NCBI RefSeq assembly: GCF_004123905.1
Contig: NZ_MZXW01000053.1
Location: forward strand, 494,219-558,218
Reading direction: 5' to 3'
From: Bradyrhizobium betae
Lineage (GTDB): Bacteria; Pseudomonadota; Alphaproteobacteria; Rhizobiales; Xanthobacteraceae
DNA length: 64,000 nucleotides
This document shows, one piece after another, positions 17,253 to 26,053 of this stretch (its first letter is position 1; each line of letters starts with the position of its first letter). Under the pieces are notes generated by a model. The model saw only the letters and a program-made list of their open reading frames with translations. It ran no database searches and had not been told where the DNA came from. The translations under genes and the position numbers were made by a program.

Positions 17253-17874
17253 TTCAGGTCCAAGTCGGATAAAGCTTTATTCAATTGAGCCTTGGGGTGC
17301 GCAATCTGGTGGACGAACAATGAAGCTCTCGGGCGCCCCTTCGTCCGAGACGGACGGCGGAGCGCGCGGCGGAGGGAAGATGTCTCTCCTTTGCGGAGAT
17401 GGAACTTCTGGCCGTGCAACTAGAGCGTCACAAAGAAAGTTCGAGTAAACTGCACGGCTCAACTCTTCCGAAAATTTCAGTCAAATGACTGCGGTTCGCG
17501 TGCTGGATTCCGATAGCGCGCAGCATCCGTGCAACATGATGTGTCGTTGCGGCCACTGTGAGGCCCATTTGTTGCGGGGATGCGTTTCGAATTGCGCGAA
17601 GGGGCTGCATCTCTGCAACTTCTGACCGCGTGGCGTGCGGCGGGAGAACCGCAATTTTCAGTTAATGGATGTTGCGTCGCAGCGCGGCTACGCGGTTAAA
17701 TCCGGCACACGATCAAATCCGGGTGGCTGGCGCCGGCTGATCCGTTCGTGCCGACGAAGGGATGAGACCGGCGGCAGCACGCTCGCAGGCTGGTGATTTG
17801 CGTTTCCCCGGCAATTATTGGCGAATGCGTCGCCCCAGGGGGCACCATGACGGGCAGCAGGAAGGGATAGATAG
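17253..17874. other. 622-bp intergenic region, nothing recognised
   Basis: This lies between the divergent marR-like gene and the dienelactone hydrolase gene, so it should hold both promoters. Small open frames on both strands lack ribosome sites and family resemblance. A GGAAC at 17401 has no properly spaced -10 partner for an EcfG-type promoter. Confidence 0.5.
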
Positions 17875-18762
17875 ATGAGCTTCGAAACCACCATGACATC
17901 CGACGTCGTCGGGCTGACCAAGGTCGCTCCGGTCTCGCGCCGCGGATTCATGAGCGCCACGGCGGCTGTCGCCGCCGGCTACACGCTCGCGGCCGGTCCA
18001 GTCCGTGCCGAGGCCATCACGACCGACACCAGCGGCCTCCAGGCCGGCGAGGCCAAGATCAAGATCGGCTCCGAGGAAATGCCCGCCTATTTCGCCCGCC
18101 CTGCCGGTAACACCAAGGCGCCGGTGATCATCGTGGCGATGGAGATTTTCGGCCTGCACGAATACATCAAGGACGTGACGCGGCGTCTCGCCAAGCTCGG
18201 CGCCTTCGCCATCGCGCCCGACTATTACTTCCGCAAGGGCGCTGACCTCACCAAGATCACCGAGATCAAGGACCTGCTGCCGATCGTCAATTCCAAGCCG
18301 GACGCCGAGCTGCTGTCCGACCTCGACGCGGTGGTGGCATGGGCGGGATCGCAGGGCGGCGACACCGCCAAGCTCGGCATCATCGGCTTCTGTCGCGGCG
18401 GGCGCACCGTCTGGGAATACGCCGCCCATAGCGGCACGCTCAAGGCCGGTGTTGCGTTCTACGGCACAGTGGTCGATCCCGCCAATCCGCTGTGGCCGAA
18501 GAGCCCGATGCAGCTTGCCCCCGAGATGAAGGCGCCGGTGCTCGGCCTCTATGGTGGTGCCGATACCGGCATTCCCGTGGCCCAGGTCGAGCAGATGAAG
18601 GCGGCGCTCGGGCAGAACGAGAAGACGGCTGAATTCAAGATTTATCCGGACGCGCCGCACGGCTTCCATGCCGACTACCGCGGCAGCTACCGCAAGGATG
18701 CGGCGGAAGATGCGTGGAAGCAGGCCGAGGCCTGGTTCAAGAAATATGGCGTGTTGAGCTGA
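17875..18762 (+). CDS. Dienelactone hydrolase family protein, Tat-exported
   Basis: 295 residues, preceded by GAAGGGA. The N-terminus has a twin-arginine signal (SRRGFMSATAAVAAGYTLA, about 25-43), so the enzyme is probably periplasmic. The core is the alpha/beta-hydrolase fold of dienelactone hydrolases: nucleophile Cys173 in GFCRGG, Asp in YGGADTGIP and His in DAPHGFHADY. The family cleaves ester or lactone bonds, but the periplasmic branch has no defined substrate. The gene stands alone and is followed by a strong terminator shared with the convergent beta-lactamase-like gene. Confidence 0.9.
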   Translation: MSFETTMTSDVVGLTKVAPVSRRGFMSATAAVAAGYTLAAGPVRAEAITTDTSGLQAGEAKIKIGSEEMPAYFARPAGNTKAPVIIVAMEIFGLHEYIKDVTRRLAKLGAFAIAPDYYFRKGADLTKITEIKDLLPIVNSKPDAELLSDLDAVVAWAGSQGGDTAKLGIIGFCRGGRTVWEYAAHSGTLKAGVAFYGTVVDPANPLWPKSPMQLAPEMKAPVLGLYGGADTGIPVAQVEQMKAALGQNEKTAEFKIYPDAPHGFHADYRGSYRKDAAEDAWKQAEAWFKKYGVLS

Positions 18763-18775
18763 TAGCGGATTTTTG

Positions 18776-18803
18776 GAGGGCGGCCCAATCGGCCGCCCTC
18801 TTT
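18776..18803. terminator. Rho-independent terminator
   Basis: GAGGGCGGCC (18776-18785) and GGCCGCCCTC (18791-18800) form a perfect 10-bp stem with a five-base loop and TTT after it. It lies between two convergent genes and could serve both. Confidence 0.85.
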
Positions 18804-18819
18804 GTATCAAGACGCGGCC

Positions 18820-20088
18820 TTACTTCGTCATCGCGCCGTAGACGATGTCCTGGACCTGCTCGCGATAGTATTTGCGCAGTTCGCCCGGCGCGGCCGTTCC
18901 CACCACCACGACAAGACGCTCCTTGGGATCGCAGAAGAACTGCGTTCCGAACGCGCCGTTCCAGGTGAACTCACCGGGATTGCCGGGGACCGAAGACAGG
19001 CCCTCGCTGGTGCGGACCGCGACTGAGAGGCCAAAGCCGAAGCCGGCGCGATGCGGCTCGATATTCGCCACGTTGTTCTTGATCTCGGGACCGAGGTGAT
19101 TGGTCGTCATGTGGTGCACGGTCTTAGGCGAAAGGATGCGCTGGCCGTCGAGCTCGCCGCCGTTGAGCAGCATCTGTCCGAAGCGGACGTAGTCGCCCAT
19201 CGTCGCGAACGAACAGGCGCCGCCGCAATCGAATTGGGTTGGAGTATCCAGCAGCTTGATGACTTGCGGCTTGCCGGTCAATGGATCGTTCGCAAACGGC
19301 CGGGCGAGGCGAGGGCGCTGCGCGCCGGTCGGGTGGAACGTCGCGTCCTTCATGCCGAGCGGCTGCCACACATTGGCGGCGAGATAGTCGCCGAGCTTCT
19401 GCTCGCTCACCTTCTCGACCACGGCGCCGAGCACGTCGATCGAGAAGCCGTACTCGAACTCGGTCGAGGGCTGATGCGCCAGCGGCAGTTTCGTCATGCG
19501 ATCGATGAAGGCCTGGGTGTCGCCTTCGATCGCCGGCGCGACGCCATCAGGATATTGCCGTGCCACCGGGCTCGAACTGTCCGGCCGGCCGCCATACATC
19601 AATCCCGACGTATGCCGGTAGAGATCGTGGATGAAGATCGGCGAGGCCTGCGCTTCGAGTTTCAAGGAACCGTCGGCCTGGGTTACGCCGACCTGCATGT
19701 CGGCAAAGCCGGGATAGTAATCGGACAGCTTGGCCTGGAGCGGCAGCTTGCCTTGCTCCATCAGGGTCAGGCCCGCGACCGCTGCCATCGGCTTGGTCAT
19801 CGAGGCCAGCGCGAAGATCGCGTCGACCGGCATCGGCGTGCCCTTGTCCGGATCGAGCATGCCGTAGGCCTTGTAGTGCACGAGCTTGCCGTCCCGTGCC
19901 ACGGCCACGACTGCACCGGGCACGCGCTTGGCGGCGATCTCGCGGGCGAAAAAATTGTCAAGCCGTGCAAGGCCCTGCTTCGAGAAGCCGGCGTCGTCAG
20001 GATTTGCTTCAGGCAGCGGCGCGGCGCGTGCGGCACCAAACGTGATGACGGCAGCGGCCGCCGCGATCATGGCGATCGTCTTGTTCAT
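18820..20088 (-). CDS. Serine hydrolase, beta-lactamase/esterase (family VIII, S12) type, exported
   Basis: 422 residues. The start at 20088 follows GGGAGGA and opens a Sec signal peptide (IAMIAAAAAVITFGAARAA). The nucleophile is in the SMTK motif (Ser96, Lys99), and the second motif is YGFS (in EFEYGFSIDVLG), where class C beta-lactamases have YxN. That form is common in EstB-like esterases. The third motif region reads GFGFGL and WNGAFG. A carboxylesterase or transesterase acting in the periplasm is more likely than antibiotic resistance. No operon partner is visible; the gene upstream is on the same strand 120 bases away. Confidence 0.85.
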   Translation of the reverse strand: MNKTIAMIAAAAAVITFGAARAAPLPEANPDDAGFSKQGLARLDNFFAREIAAKRVPGAVVAVARDGKLVHYKAYGMLDPDKGTPMPVDAIFALASMTKPMAAVAGLTLMEQGKLPLQAKLSDYYPGFADMQVGVTQADGSLKLEAQASPIFIHDLYRHTSGLMYGGRPDSSSPVARQYPDGVAPAIEGDTQAFIDRMTKLPLAHQPSTEFEYGFSIDVLGAVVEKVSEQKLGDYLAANVWQPLGMKDATFHPTGAQRPRLARPFANDPLTGKPQVIKLLDTPTQFDCGGACSFATMGDYVRFGQMLLNGGELDGQRILSPKTVHHMTTNHLGPEIKNNVANIEPHRAGFGFGLSVAVRTSEGLSSVPGNPGEFTWNGAFGTQFFCDPKERLVVVVGTAAPGELRKYYREQVQDIVYGAMTK

Positions 20089-20208
20089 TATATCCTCCCA
20101 AGGCGAGCTCGTTATACGAGTGGCTTGCTCGTTGCCTAGATCACGATCGCGCCCGATCGAAGTCAAGCGCGGGCAGGGCATGTCTGGGGCGCCGGAGATG
20201 CCGGACCT

Positions 20209-21057
20209 CTATCGCCCTTCGCCAGCGCGCCACAGTGCATCAAGGGCATGGCGGTAGGTCGGCCACGCCAGCGTGACGCCGAGCTCGCGCTTCAATTTCG
20301 CGTTGGAGACGCGGGCGCTGCTGGCATAGAAGCTGCGCGCCATCGCCGACATCTCGGCGGTCGCGAAGGCCTCTTCGGGCGGTGGGGCAATGCCCATGAG
20401 CTCGGCGGCATAGGCGATTACGTCCTGCGGCGGCGCGGGCTCGTCGTCGCAGACGTTAAAGATGCCGCCTCCCTGATGACGAAGCGCGGCCATGATCGCG
20501 CTTGCGATGTCGTCGACGTGGATGCGGTTGAAGACTTGTCCGGGCTTGATGATGCGCCGGGCTGTGCCCGCCCGTAGTGTCACCAGCGCGTTGCGGCCGG
20601 GACCGTAGATGCCTGCGAGCCGCAGGATCGCGGCATCGCCGCTTCCCGTGTCTGTCCAGGCCTGTTCCGCCGCCAGCCGCATGCGGGTGCGATCGAAAAC
20701 GGCCAGCGGCGGCGTGCCCTCATCCACCCACGCGCCGCCGTGATCGCCATACACGCCGATCGTGGACAGGTAGACGATCCTGCGATGGCCCGCCGCCAGC
20801 ACGTCCGCGAAAGCCGCGAGCGCGGGGTCGCCGCTATTGCCGGGCGGAATCGACACCAGAAGGGCATCGGCCTCGCTGATACGTTTGACCGTCTCGTCAG
20901 CCGGACGGCCGCCGGCAAAGGCATGCATCTCGATATCCGCGAGATCGTCCCGTTGCGCGGGATCTCGCACCGTGCCGGCGATGTGCGAGAAGCTGCCGCC
21001 GAATTGGCGGACGAAATGCCGGGCACTGTAGCCGAGGCCAAGGATGAAGAGCCGCAT
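20209..21057 (-). CDS. NAD(P)-dependent epimerase/dehydratase-like protein (YeeZ-type)
   Basis: About 282 residues from the ATG at 21057 (MRLFILGLGYSARHF); a start further upstream is possible but would add a non-family tail. The N-terminal Rossmann motif is GLGYSA. Further SDR-like segments are YLSTIGVYGDHGG, LRLAGIYGPGRN and FNRIHVDDIA. The usual catalytic Tyr-x3-Lys is not intact, as in the atypical extended SDR branch that contains E. coli YeeZ. The reaction is unknown. It is divergent from the HAD phosphatase gene. Confidence 0.82.
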   Translation of the reverse strand: MRLFILGLGYSARHFVRQFGGSFSHIAGTVRDPAQRDDLADIEMHAFAGGRPADETVKRISEADALLVSIPPGNSGDPALAAFADVLAAGHRRIVYLSTIGVYGDHGGAWVDEGTPPLAVFDRTRMRLAAEQAWTDTGSGDAAILRLAGIYGPGRNALVTLRAGTARRIIKPGQVFNRIHVDDIASAIMAALRHQGGGIFNVCDDEPAPPQDVIAYAAELMGIAPPPEEAFATAEMSAMARSFYASSARVSNAKLKRELGVTLAWPTYRHALDALWRAGEGR

Positions 21058-21200
21058 GCGTCTCCCGTGCAGGTCGGAGTTCCCGTTCGCGCCAGTGCGC
21101 ACCCCGCTCATAAGAGATTTTTGGGTCCGGCAAAAGATATTGCGATTTTACTCGCCTGCCAGTGCGGGCGATGCTCGTGTATCGGGAGGAGGTGCCGATC

Positions 21201-21929
21201 ATGCAGGCAGAAGCGATCGCGCCATCCGGCGCCGCCGGACTGATCCGGCGCGCGGCAGCGCTGATCTTCGATGTCGACGGCACCCTGGCCGAGACGGAGG
21301 AGCTGCATCGGCTGGCCTTCAACCACGCCTTCGTCCGCCACGGCCTGGGCTGGCATTGGGACCGTGCCGTCTACAAGGACCTGCTGCGGGTGACGGGCGG
21401 CAAGGAGCGCATGCGTGCCTACCACGCAAGGCTGGGGGTCGCTCCGCCGTTGCCGGATACGGACATCGCGGAGCTTCACCGCATCAAGACTGCGCATTAT
21501 GCTGGCCTGATCGAAACCGGCTGTTGCCCCTTAAGGCCCGGCGTGACGGATCTGCTCACCGCGGCTAGGAAGCGCGGCCAGCGGCTCGCGATCGCGACCA
21601 CGACCTCGCACGGCAATATCGATGCGCTGCTGTCCCAGGCGCTCGGCAAGCACTGGGCGGCGGATTTCGATGCGATCGTTGCCGGCGATGACGTCAGCCA
21701 CAAGAAGCCGGCGCCGGATGTCTATCTCGAGGTTCTTGCCCGACTGGGGCTGCAGGGCTTCGAGTGCGTTGCAATCGAGGATTCCGGCAATGGACTGATC
21801 GCGGCCTCGCGTGCCGGCATTCCCGTGCTCATCACCCGAAGCATGTTTTTTCGGGACGATGACTTCTCCGAGGCGCGAGTGGTGCTGGATGATTTGTCGG
21901 AACTCGGAGGCCCAAAACAAAAAACGTGA
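21201..21929 (+). CDS. HAD-superfamily hydrolase, CbbY/beta-phosphoglucomutase-like
   Basis: 242 residues. ATG at 21201 has GGAGG upstream; earlier starts lack it. The HAD motifs are intact: motif I FDVDGT (nucleophile Asp24, Asp26), motif II IATTTSH, motif III Lys in HKKPAPDVY, motif IV AIEDSGNG. An alpha-helical cap sits between motifs I and II (residues ~35-100). CbbY-type enzymes dephosphorylate sugar phosphates such as xylulose-1,5-bisphosphate or act as phosphoglucomutases. No Calvin-cycle genes are nearby, so the substrate is open. Confidence 0.88.
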   Translation: MQAEAIAPSGAAGLIRRAAALIFDVDGTLAETEELHRLAFNHAFVRHGLGWHWDRAVYKDLLRVTGGKERMRAYHARLGVAPPLPDTDIAELHRIKTAHYAGLIETGCCPLRPGVTDLLTAARKRGQRLAIATTTSHGNIDALLSQALGKHWAADFDAIVAGDDVSHKKPAPDVYLEVLARLGLQGFECVAIEDSGNGLIAASRAGIPVLITRSMFFRDDDFSEARVVLDDLSELGGPKQKT

Positions 21930-21975
21930 AAAACAACCCCATGCACAGTAGATCACGCTGGCGTGAGTGCCCCGG

Positions 21976-22383
21976 TCAGTGCACCCGGTGGCTCGCTCTA
22001 TCGTCCTCGGCCTGCTCGACAATTTGCGCAATCGGGCTCGACTGGTGATGCACCAGGCGCCAGTCGTCGCCGACGCGTCGAAAATGGTTGGCGGCGGCCA
22101 AAGCGGTGCCGTCGACGATCTCGATGCAGAGCACGCGGGCGCTGTCGCCGTCGACGATGGCCTGCGGTTCGGCGCAGGTGATCTGCGGTCTTTCAGGATT
22201 TTGCAGGATGTCGCGCCAGCTGCCGATCACGGTGGCGCGCCCGATGATCGCCGGCCAGCCCGGATGGATGCAGGAAATGGCGTCGTCATCCGCCCACATC
22301 CGCTCCATTCCGTCGAAGTCGCCGGTCGAGAAGGCGTCGTAGAAGGCCGCATTGGCGGCGATGATCTTGCTGTCCTTTGCCAT
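21976..22383 (-). CDS. NTF2-like (SnoaL/DUF4440-type) small protein
   Basis: 135 residues from ATG at 22383 (MAKDSKIIAANAAFYDAF). It has the cone-shaped NTF2-like pattern: helix with FYDAFSTGDFDGMERMWADD, CIHPGW, GRATVIGSWRDIL and a final strand RRVGDDWRLVHHQSS. Members of this group include small isomerases and proteins of unknown role with a pocket for a ligand. The conserved HPGW motif is typical of the SgcJ/EcaC-like branch. A longer start at 22497 would add an unrelated basic tail. It is convergent with the HAD gene. Confidence 0.85.
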   Translation of the reverse strand: MAKDSKIIAANAAFYDAFSTGDFDGMERMWADDDAISCIHPGWPAIIGRATVIGSWRDILQNPERPQITCAEPQAIVDGDSARVLCIEIVDGTALAAANHFRRVGDDWRLVHHQSSPIAQIVEQAEDDRASHRVH

Positions 22384-22493
22384 GCCTCTCGGGTGCGGCA
22401 ATGGCCCGCAAAAATCAAGCGCGACTTCAGTTCGATTTTGCGTTCGATTTCGCGTTCGAGTTTGACCGCAGTGCAGCATTGCCTGCTTTGTGA

Positions 22494-23963
22494 TCACGCC
22501 GAAACTGACGTTTCCACCGCCCGCCGCGCGCCATCCTTATAAAGACGGCCGAGCGCCGAGGTCACGGCCTCGCGCAGGCGAGGTTCGGCGCCGAATGGGC
22601 CGAACACCTTTTCCACGCCGAGCAATGCGGGCGCGAGCTTTTCAGCCACGGGACCCGCCTCACGCGCCAGCGCGGCGAATTCGACGGCGAGCGGATCGCG
22701 CACGTCGATGGCGCGGCCCTGCTCGTCGATCGCGGTGACGTAGCGCATCCAGCCGGCGACCGCGAGCGCATGCGTTGCGATCGGCAGGCCTTTTGCGAGG
22801 CGGTCCTGCATCGCGCCGAGCAGGCGCTGCGGCAGCTTTTGCGAGCCGTCCATAGCGATCTGCCAGGTGCGGTGATGCAGTGCCGGATTGGCGAAGCGCT
22901 TGAGCAGCGAGGCGCGATAGGCGGCGAGATCCGTGCCAAGTGGCATCGTCAGCGTCACCGCGGCCTCTTCCATCACCTGCGCGGCAAGACGCGCGAAATT
23001 CGGATCCTGCATGGTGTCGGCGATGGTCTCGTAACCCGCGAGATAGCCGAGATAGGCCAGCGCGGAATGGCTGGCGTTGAGCAGCCGCAGCTTCATCAGC
23101 TCGAACGGCTTGACGTCGGTGACGAGCTCGACGCCGGCTACGGCAAGATCGGGCCGGCCTGCGGCAAAGCGATCCTCGACCACCCATTGCGTGAACGGCT
23201 CGGTCATGACCGGCCAGGCGTCGCGTAGGCCGAGCGCCGAGGCGACCGCATCGCGGTCGGCATCATTCGTTTCCGGCACGATGCGATCGACCATGGTCGA
23301 GGGGAATGCGGCATTATCCGCGATCCACTTGCCGAGATCCTTCGAGCGCAGCGCCGCGAACTGCGTCACGATCCGCTGCACGGTGTGGCCGTTGGCGGCG
23401 AGGTTGTCGCAGCAGAGCACGGTGAAGGGCGCAAGACCCTGCGCGCGCCGCCGCGCCAGCGCGGCCACGATGAAGCCGGGTGCCGAGCGCGGCGCATCGA
23501 AATTGTTGAGGTCGTGCACGACATCAGGATGCCGTTCGTCGAGATCGCCGGTCTGCGGCGTGTGGCAATAGCCCTTCTCGGTGACCGTCAGCGAGACGAT
23601 GCGAATGGCGGGATCGGCCATCCGCTCGACCAAAGCTGCCGGCTTCTCGCGCGCGACGACGCTGTCGAGCAGCGCGCCGATGACACGATGCTCGGTGCCT
23701 TCGGCGGCGCGCACGGCGACCGTATAGAGATGATCCTGTGGAGCGAGGGCGTCACGCGTATCCGGGCTGCGCAGGCTCGCGCCGATGATGCCCCAGGCGT
23801 TGCTGCCTGCGGCAAGGCAATCGTCGATGACGACGGCCTGATGGGCGCGATGAAACGCGCCGAGGCCGAGATGCACGATGCCGGGCGTGACGCGCGAACG
23901 GTCATAGGCCGGGCGGCGGATGCGAGGTGCCAACCGGTCGAGATTGGCGCTGCCAAGGCGCAT
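22494..23963 (-). CDS. uxuB: D-fructuronate reductase / mannitol dehydrogenase family
   Basis: 489 residues. The start at 23963 follows GGGAGA. The NAD-binding N-terminus shows GIVHLGLGAFHRAHQAV. The family's catalytic signature Lys-x4-Asn-x2-His is present as Lys291, Asn296, His299. The long-chain polyol dehydrogenases include mannitol dehydrogenase, altronate oxidoreductase and fructuronate reductase. The divergent FadR-type regulator and the downstream uxuA gene favour fructuronate to mannonate reduction (UxuB). The shared 143-bp upstream gap holds an ATTGG/CCAAT inverted repeat that may be the operator for both sides. Confidence 0.85.
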   Translation of the reverse strand: MRLGSANLDRLAPRIRRPAYDRSRVTPGIVHLGLGAFHRAHQAVVIDDCLAAGSNAWGIIGASLRSPDTRDALAPQDHLYTVAVRAAEGTEHRVIGALLDSVVAREKPAALVERMADPAIRIVSLTVTEKGYCHTPQTGDLDERHPDVVHDLNNFDAPRSAPGFIVAALARRRAQGLAPFTVLCCDNLAANGHTVQRIVTQFAALRSKDLGKWIADNAAFPSTMVDRIVPETNDADRDAVASALGLRDAWPVMTEPFTQWVVEDRFAAGRPDLAVAGVELVTDVKPFELMKLRLLNASHSALAYLGYLAGYETIADTMQDPNFARLAAQVMEEAAVTLTMPLGTDLAAYRASLLKRFANPALHHRTWQIAMDGSQKLPQRLLGAMQDRLAKGLPIATHALAVAGWMRYVTAIDEQGRAIDVRDPLAVEFAALAREAGPVAEKLAPALLGVEKVFGPFGAEPRLREAVTSALGRLYKDGARRAVETSVSA

Positions 23964-24029
23964 GGTCGTCTCTCCCTGTATTTGGCCGCTGCTTGACATG
24001 GCGCCCGTATCAGGTCAATGCTCCGGTCA

Positions 24030-24057
24030 ATTGGTAAGGCCAATTATCCAAAATTGG
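24030..24057. promoter_or_regulatory. ATTGG/CCAAT operator candidate between uxuB and its regulator
   Basis: ATTGG (24030-24034), CCAAT (24040-24044) and another ATTGG (24053-24057) make two overlapping inverted repeats in the divergent promoter region. ATTGG...CCAAT resembles the operators known for UxuR/ExuR-type FadR-family repressors of hexuronate genes. Confidence 0.5.
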
Positions 24058-24106
24058 CGGGCCGCGGGCATGAAGCAACCGTGCGGCCCTTTTCGGGAGG
24101 ACCAGC

Positions 24107-24931
24107 GTGCCGCTGGAAGCTGTGGAGGCGAGACGGCTTTATCGCCAGGTCGCCGATCAATTGCGAAGCCTGATCGACAGCGGCGAGTACGCGGTCGGCA
24201 GCCGCTTGCCGACCGAGCGCGAGCTCGCCGAGCAGCTGAAGGTCTCCAGGCCGACGGTGCGCGAAGCCCTGATCGCGCTCGAGGTCGAGGGCCGCGTCCG
24301 CATCCGCGTCGGTTCCGGCATCTACGTGACCGAGCCTGCGGATGCCGCACCGGCGCTGCCGGCCGCCGGCATCGAAGGCCCGTTCGAGTTGCTGCGCGCC
24401 CGCGAATTCCTGGAAGGTGCCATCGCCGAACAGGCCGCGCGCGTGGCGACAAAGGACGATATCGCCCGCATCGACGCGTCGCTCGTTGCGATGGAGAATG
24501 TCGAGCATCCCGGCGAAGCCTCGATGGTGCACGACCGTGCCTTCCACGTCGCGATCGCCGGCAGTCTCGGCAATGCCGTTCTGGTGCGCGTGGTCGGCGA
24601 GCTGTTCGACCAGCGTCTTAATCCCTATTTCGCGCAGCTTGCGCATTATTTCGAGAGCCCGGGCACCTGGCGCACCGCGCTCGACGAGCACCGCGCGGTG
24701 CGTGATGCGATTGCGGCGCACGATCCCGAAGCCGCCCGCGATGCCATGCGCAAACATCTGGAGCGCTCGCAGGAACGCTTTGCGCAGAATTTTGGCGCCG
24801 AGGGCGTGGCGGGGGCACCTGCCGAGCGAGGCCGGTCTGCGCGAGCGCCGGCGAAGCCGGCAAAGCCAAAGAGGGCACCGAAGACGCAGGCCAAGGCGGC
24901 CGGAAAGAGCGGCGGCGCACGGCGGCGATGA
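24107..24931 (+). CDS. FadR-subfamily GntR regulator with a basic C-terminal tail
   Basis: 274 residues. GTG at 24107 follows GGGAGG. The winged helix (about 8-75) is canonical: YRQVADQLRSLIDSGEYAVG, LPTERELAEQLKVSRPTVRE and VRIRVGSGIYV. The FCD ligand domain (~90-225) has the conserved metal-ligand pattern (Asp and three His: HDRAFHVAIAG, EHRAVRDAI, RKHLERS). The last ~38 residues are an Ala/Lys/Pro/Arg-rich tail (PAKPAKPKRAPKTQAKAAGK) that looks like a histone-H1 tail and is unusual for this family. It is likely the repressor of the surrounding hexuronate genes, releasing DNA on binding a uronate or mannonate. Confidence 0.88.
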   Translation: MPLEAVEARRLYRQVADQLRSLIDSGEYAVGSRLPTERELAEQLKVSRPTVREALIALEVEGRVRIRVGSGIYVTEPADAAPALPAAGIEGPFELLRAREFLEGAIAEQAARVATKDDIARIDASLVAMENVEHPGEASMVHDRAFHVAIAGSLGNAVLVRVVGELFDQRLNPYFAQLAHYFESPGTWRTALDEHRAVRDAIAAHDPEAARDAMRKHLERSQERFAQNFGAEGVAGAPAERGRSARAPAKPAKPKRAPKTQAKAAGKSGGARRR

Positions 24932-25002
24932 GATTGGGCGGCCCGTCTCCGCTTCGGGGTGGGTGAACAAGAAGCAGACTTTAGTCAGTGGAGGATAAAT
25001 CA

Positions 25003-25980
25003 GTGTTGAAGAAGATGACAATGGTGCTGGCGACTTCGGTCGCGGCAATGTTTGCGGCGACCAATCCCGGCATGGCGCAGACCAAGCTCAAATGGGCCCA
25101 TGTCTACGAGACCTCGGAGCCGTTCCACACCGCGTCGGTGTGGGCCGCGCAGGAGATCGGCAAACGCACCAACGGGCGCTATGCGGTCGACGTCTATCCG
25201 GCCTCCCAACTCGGCAAGGAAGCCGACATCAACCAGGGCCTCTCGCTCGGCTCGGTCGACATCATCATCTCCGGCTCGAGCTTTGCGGCCAAGAGTTTTC
25301 CGCCGATCGGCGTGACCTATTATCCCTACACTTTCCGCGACTCGGACCATCTGCTGGCCTACACCAAGAGCGACATCTTCAAGGAGCTCGCCAAGGGCTA
25401 TGAAGACAAGAGCGGCCACCACATCGTCGCCGTGACCTATTACGGCGTGCGCCAGACCTCGTCGAACAAACCGATCAAGACCTGCGCCGACCTCAAGGGC
25501 CTGAAGATGCGCGTGCCTGACGTGCCCGCCTATCTCGCGATGCCGCGCGCCTGCGGCGCCAACACCGCGCCGATCGCCTTCGCCGAAGTCTATCTCGCGC
25601 TCCAGAACGGCACCGTCGAGGCGCAGGAGAATCCGCTGACCACGATCGAGGCCAAGAAGTTCTACGAGGTGCAGAAGCACATCGTGCTGACCGGCCACAT
25701 CGTCGACCACCTCAACACGGTGGTGGCGGGTGCGCTCTGGAAGAAGCTCAGCGACGAGGACAAGAAGATCTTCACCGACGTCGCGCAGGAGGCCGCCGCG
25801 AAAGCGACCGCCGAGATCAAGCAGAACGAGGCCAAGCTGGTCGCCTTCTTCAAGGAGAAGGGCCTGACCGTGACCGAAGTCGACAAGAACGAGTTCCGCG
25901 ACACCGTGCTGAAGAACGTCACGTTCGAGACCTTTGGCTATCGCAAGGCTGACTGGGAACGCATTCAGGACGTGAAGTAA
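25003..25980 (+). CDS. dctP: TRAP transporter solute-binding protein (DctP family), sugar-acid type
   Basis: 325 residues. GTG at 25003 has GGAGG ten bases upstream and gives a signal peptide (LKKMTMVLATSVAAMFAATNPGMA); the GTG at 24988 is less likely. It is a DctP-fold receptor: LKWAHVYETSEPFHTA, and the carboxylate-binding Arg in GLKMRVPD (Arg170 of the precursor), followed by FAEVYLALQNGTVEAQENP. It presents a carboxylate to the DctQM permease encoded next. The uxu neighbours point to glucuronate, fructuronate, mannonate or a related aldonate. A strong hairpin follows the gene. Confidence 0.9.
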   Translation: MLKKMTMVLATSVAAMFAATNPGMAQTKLKWAHVYETSEPFHTASVWAAQEIGKRTNGRYAVDVYPASQLGKEADINQGLSLGSVDIIISGSSFAAKSFPPIGVTYYPYTFRDSDHLLAYTKSDIFKELAKGYEDKSGHHIVAVTYYGVRQTSSNKPIKTCADLKGLKMRVPDVPAYLAMPRACGANTAPIAFAEVYLALQNGTVEAQENPLTTIEAKKFYEVQKHIVLTGHIVDHLNTVVAGALWKKLSDEDKKIFTDVAQEAAAKATAEIKQNEAKLVAFFKEKGLTVTEVDKNEFRDTVLKNVTFETFGYRKADWERIQDVK

Positions 25981-25989
25981 CGCAACAGG

Positions 25990-26024
25990 ATTCCGGGGTC
26001 GACGCTCGCGCGTCGCCCCGGAAT
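25990..26024. repeat. Palindromic hairpin between dctP and dctQ
   Basis: ATTCCGGGG-T-CGACGC (25990-26005) pairs with GCGTCG-CCCCGGAAT (26010-26024), with one bulged base and a four-base loop. It looks like a short extragenic palindrome of Bradyrhizobium. In this place it could stabilise the dctP message or attenuate read-through, giving more binding protein than permease. Confidence 0.7.
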
Positions 26025-26053
26025 GACGTTCAAGTTCTTTGGGGAGTAACCAC

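Noticed and set aside
17401..17429. Possible EcfG-type promoter (GGAAC...CGT)
   Set aside because: The spacing between the two boxes is about 20 bases instead of 16-17.
18820..20088. Antibiotic-resistance beta-lactamase
   Set aside because: The YxN motif is replaced by YGFS, typical of family VIII esterases.
22494..23963. Mannitol 2-dehydrogenase
   Set aside because: The same family and catalytic motif, but neighbours uxuA and a FadR-type regulator favour fructuronate reductase, and no polyol transporter is present.
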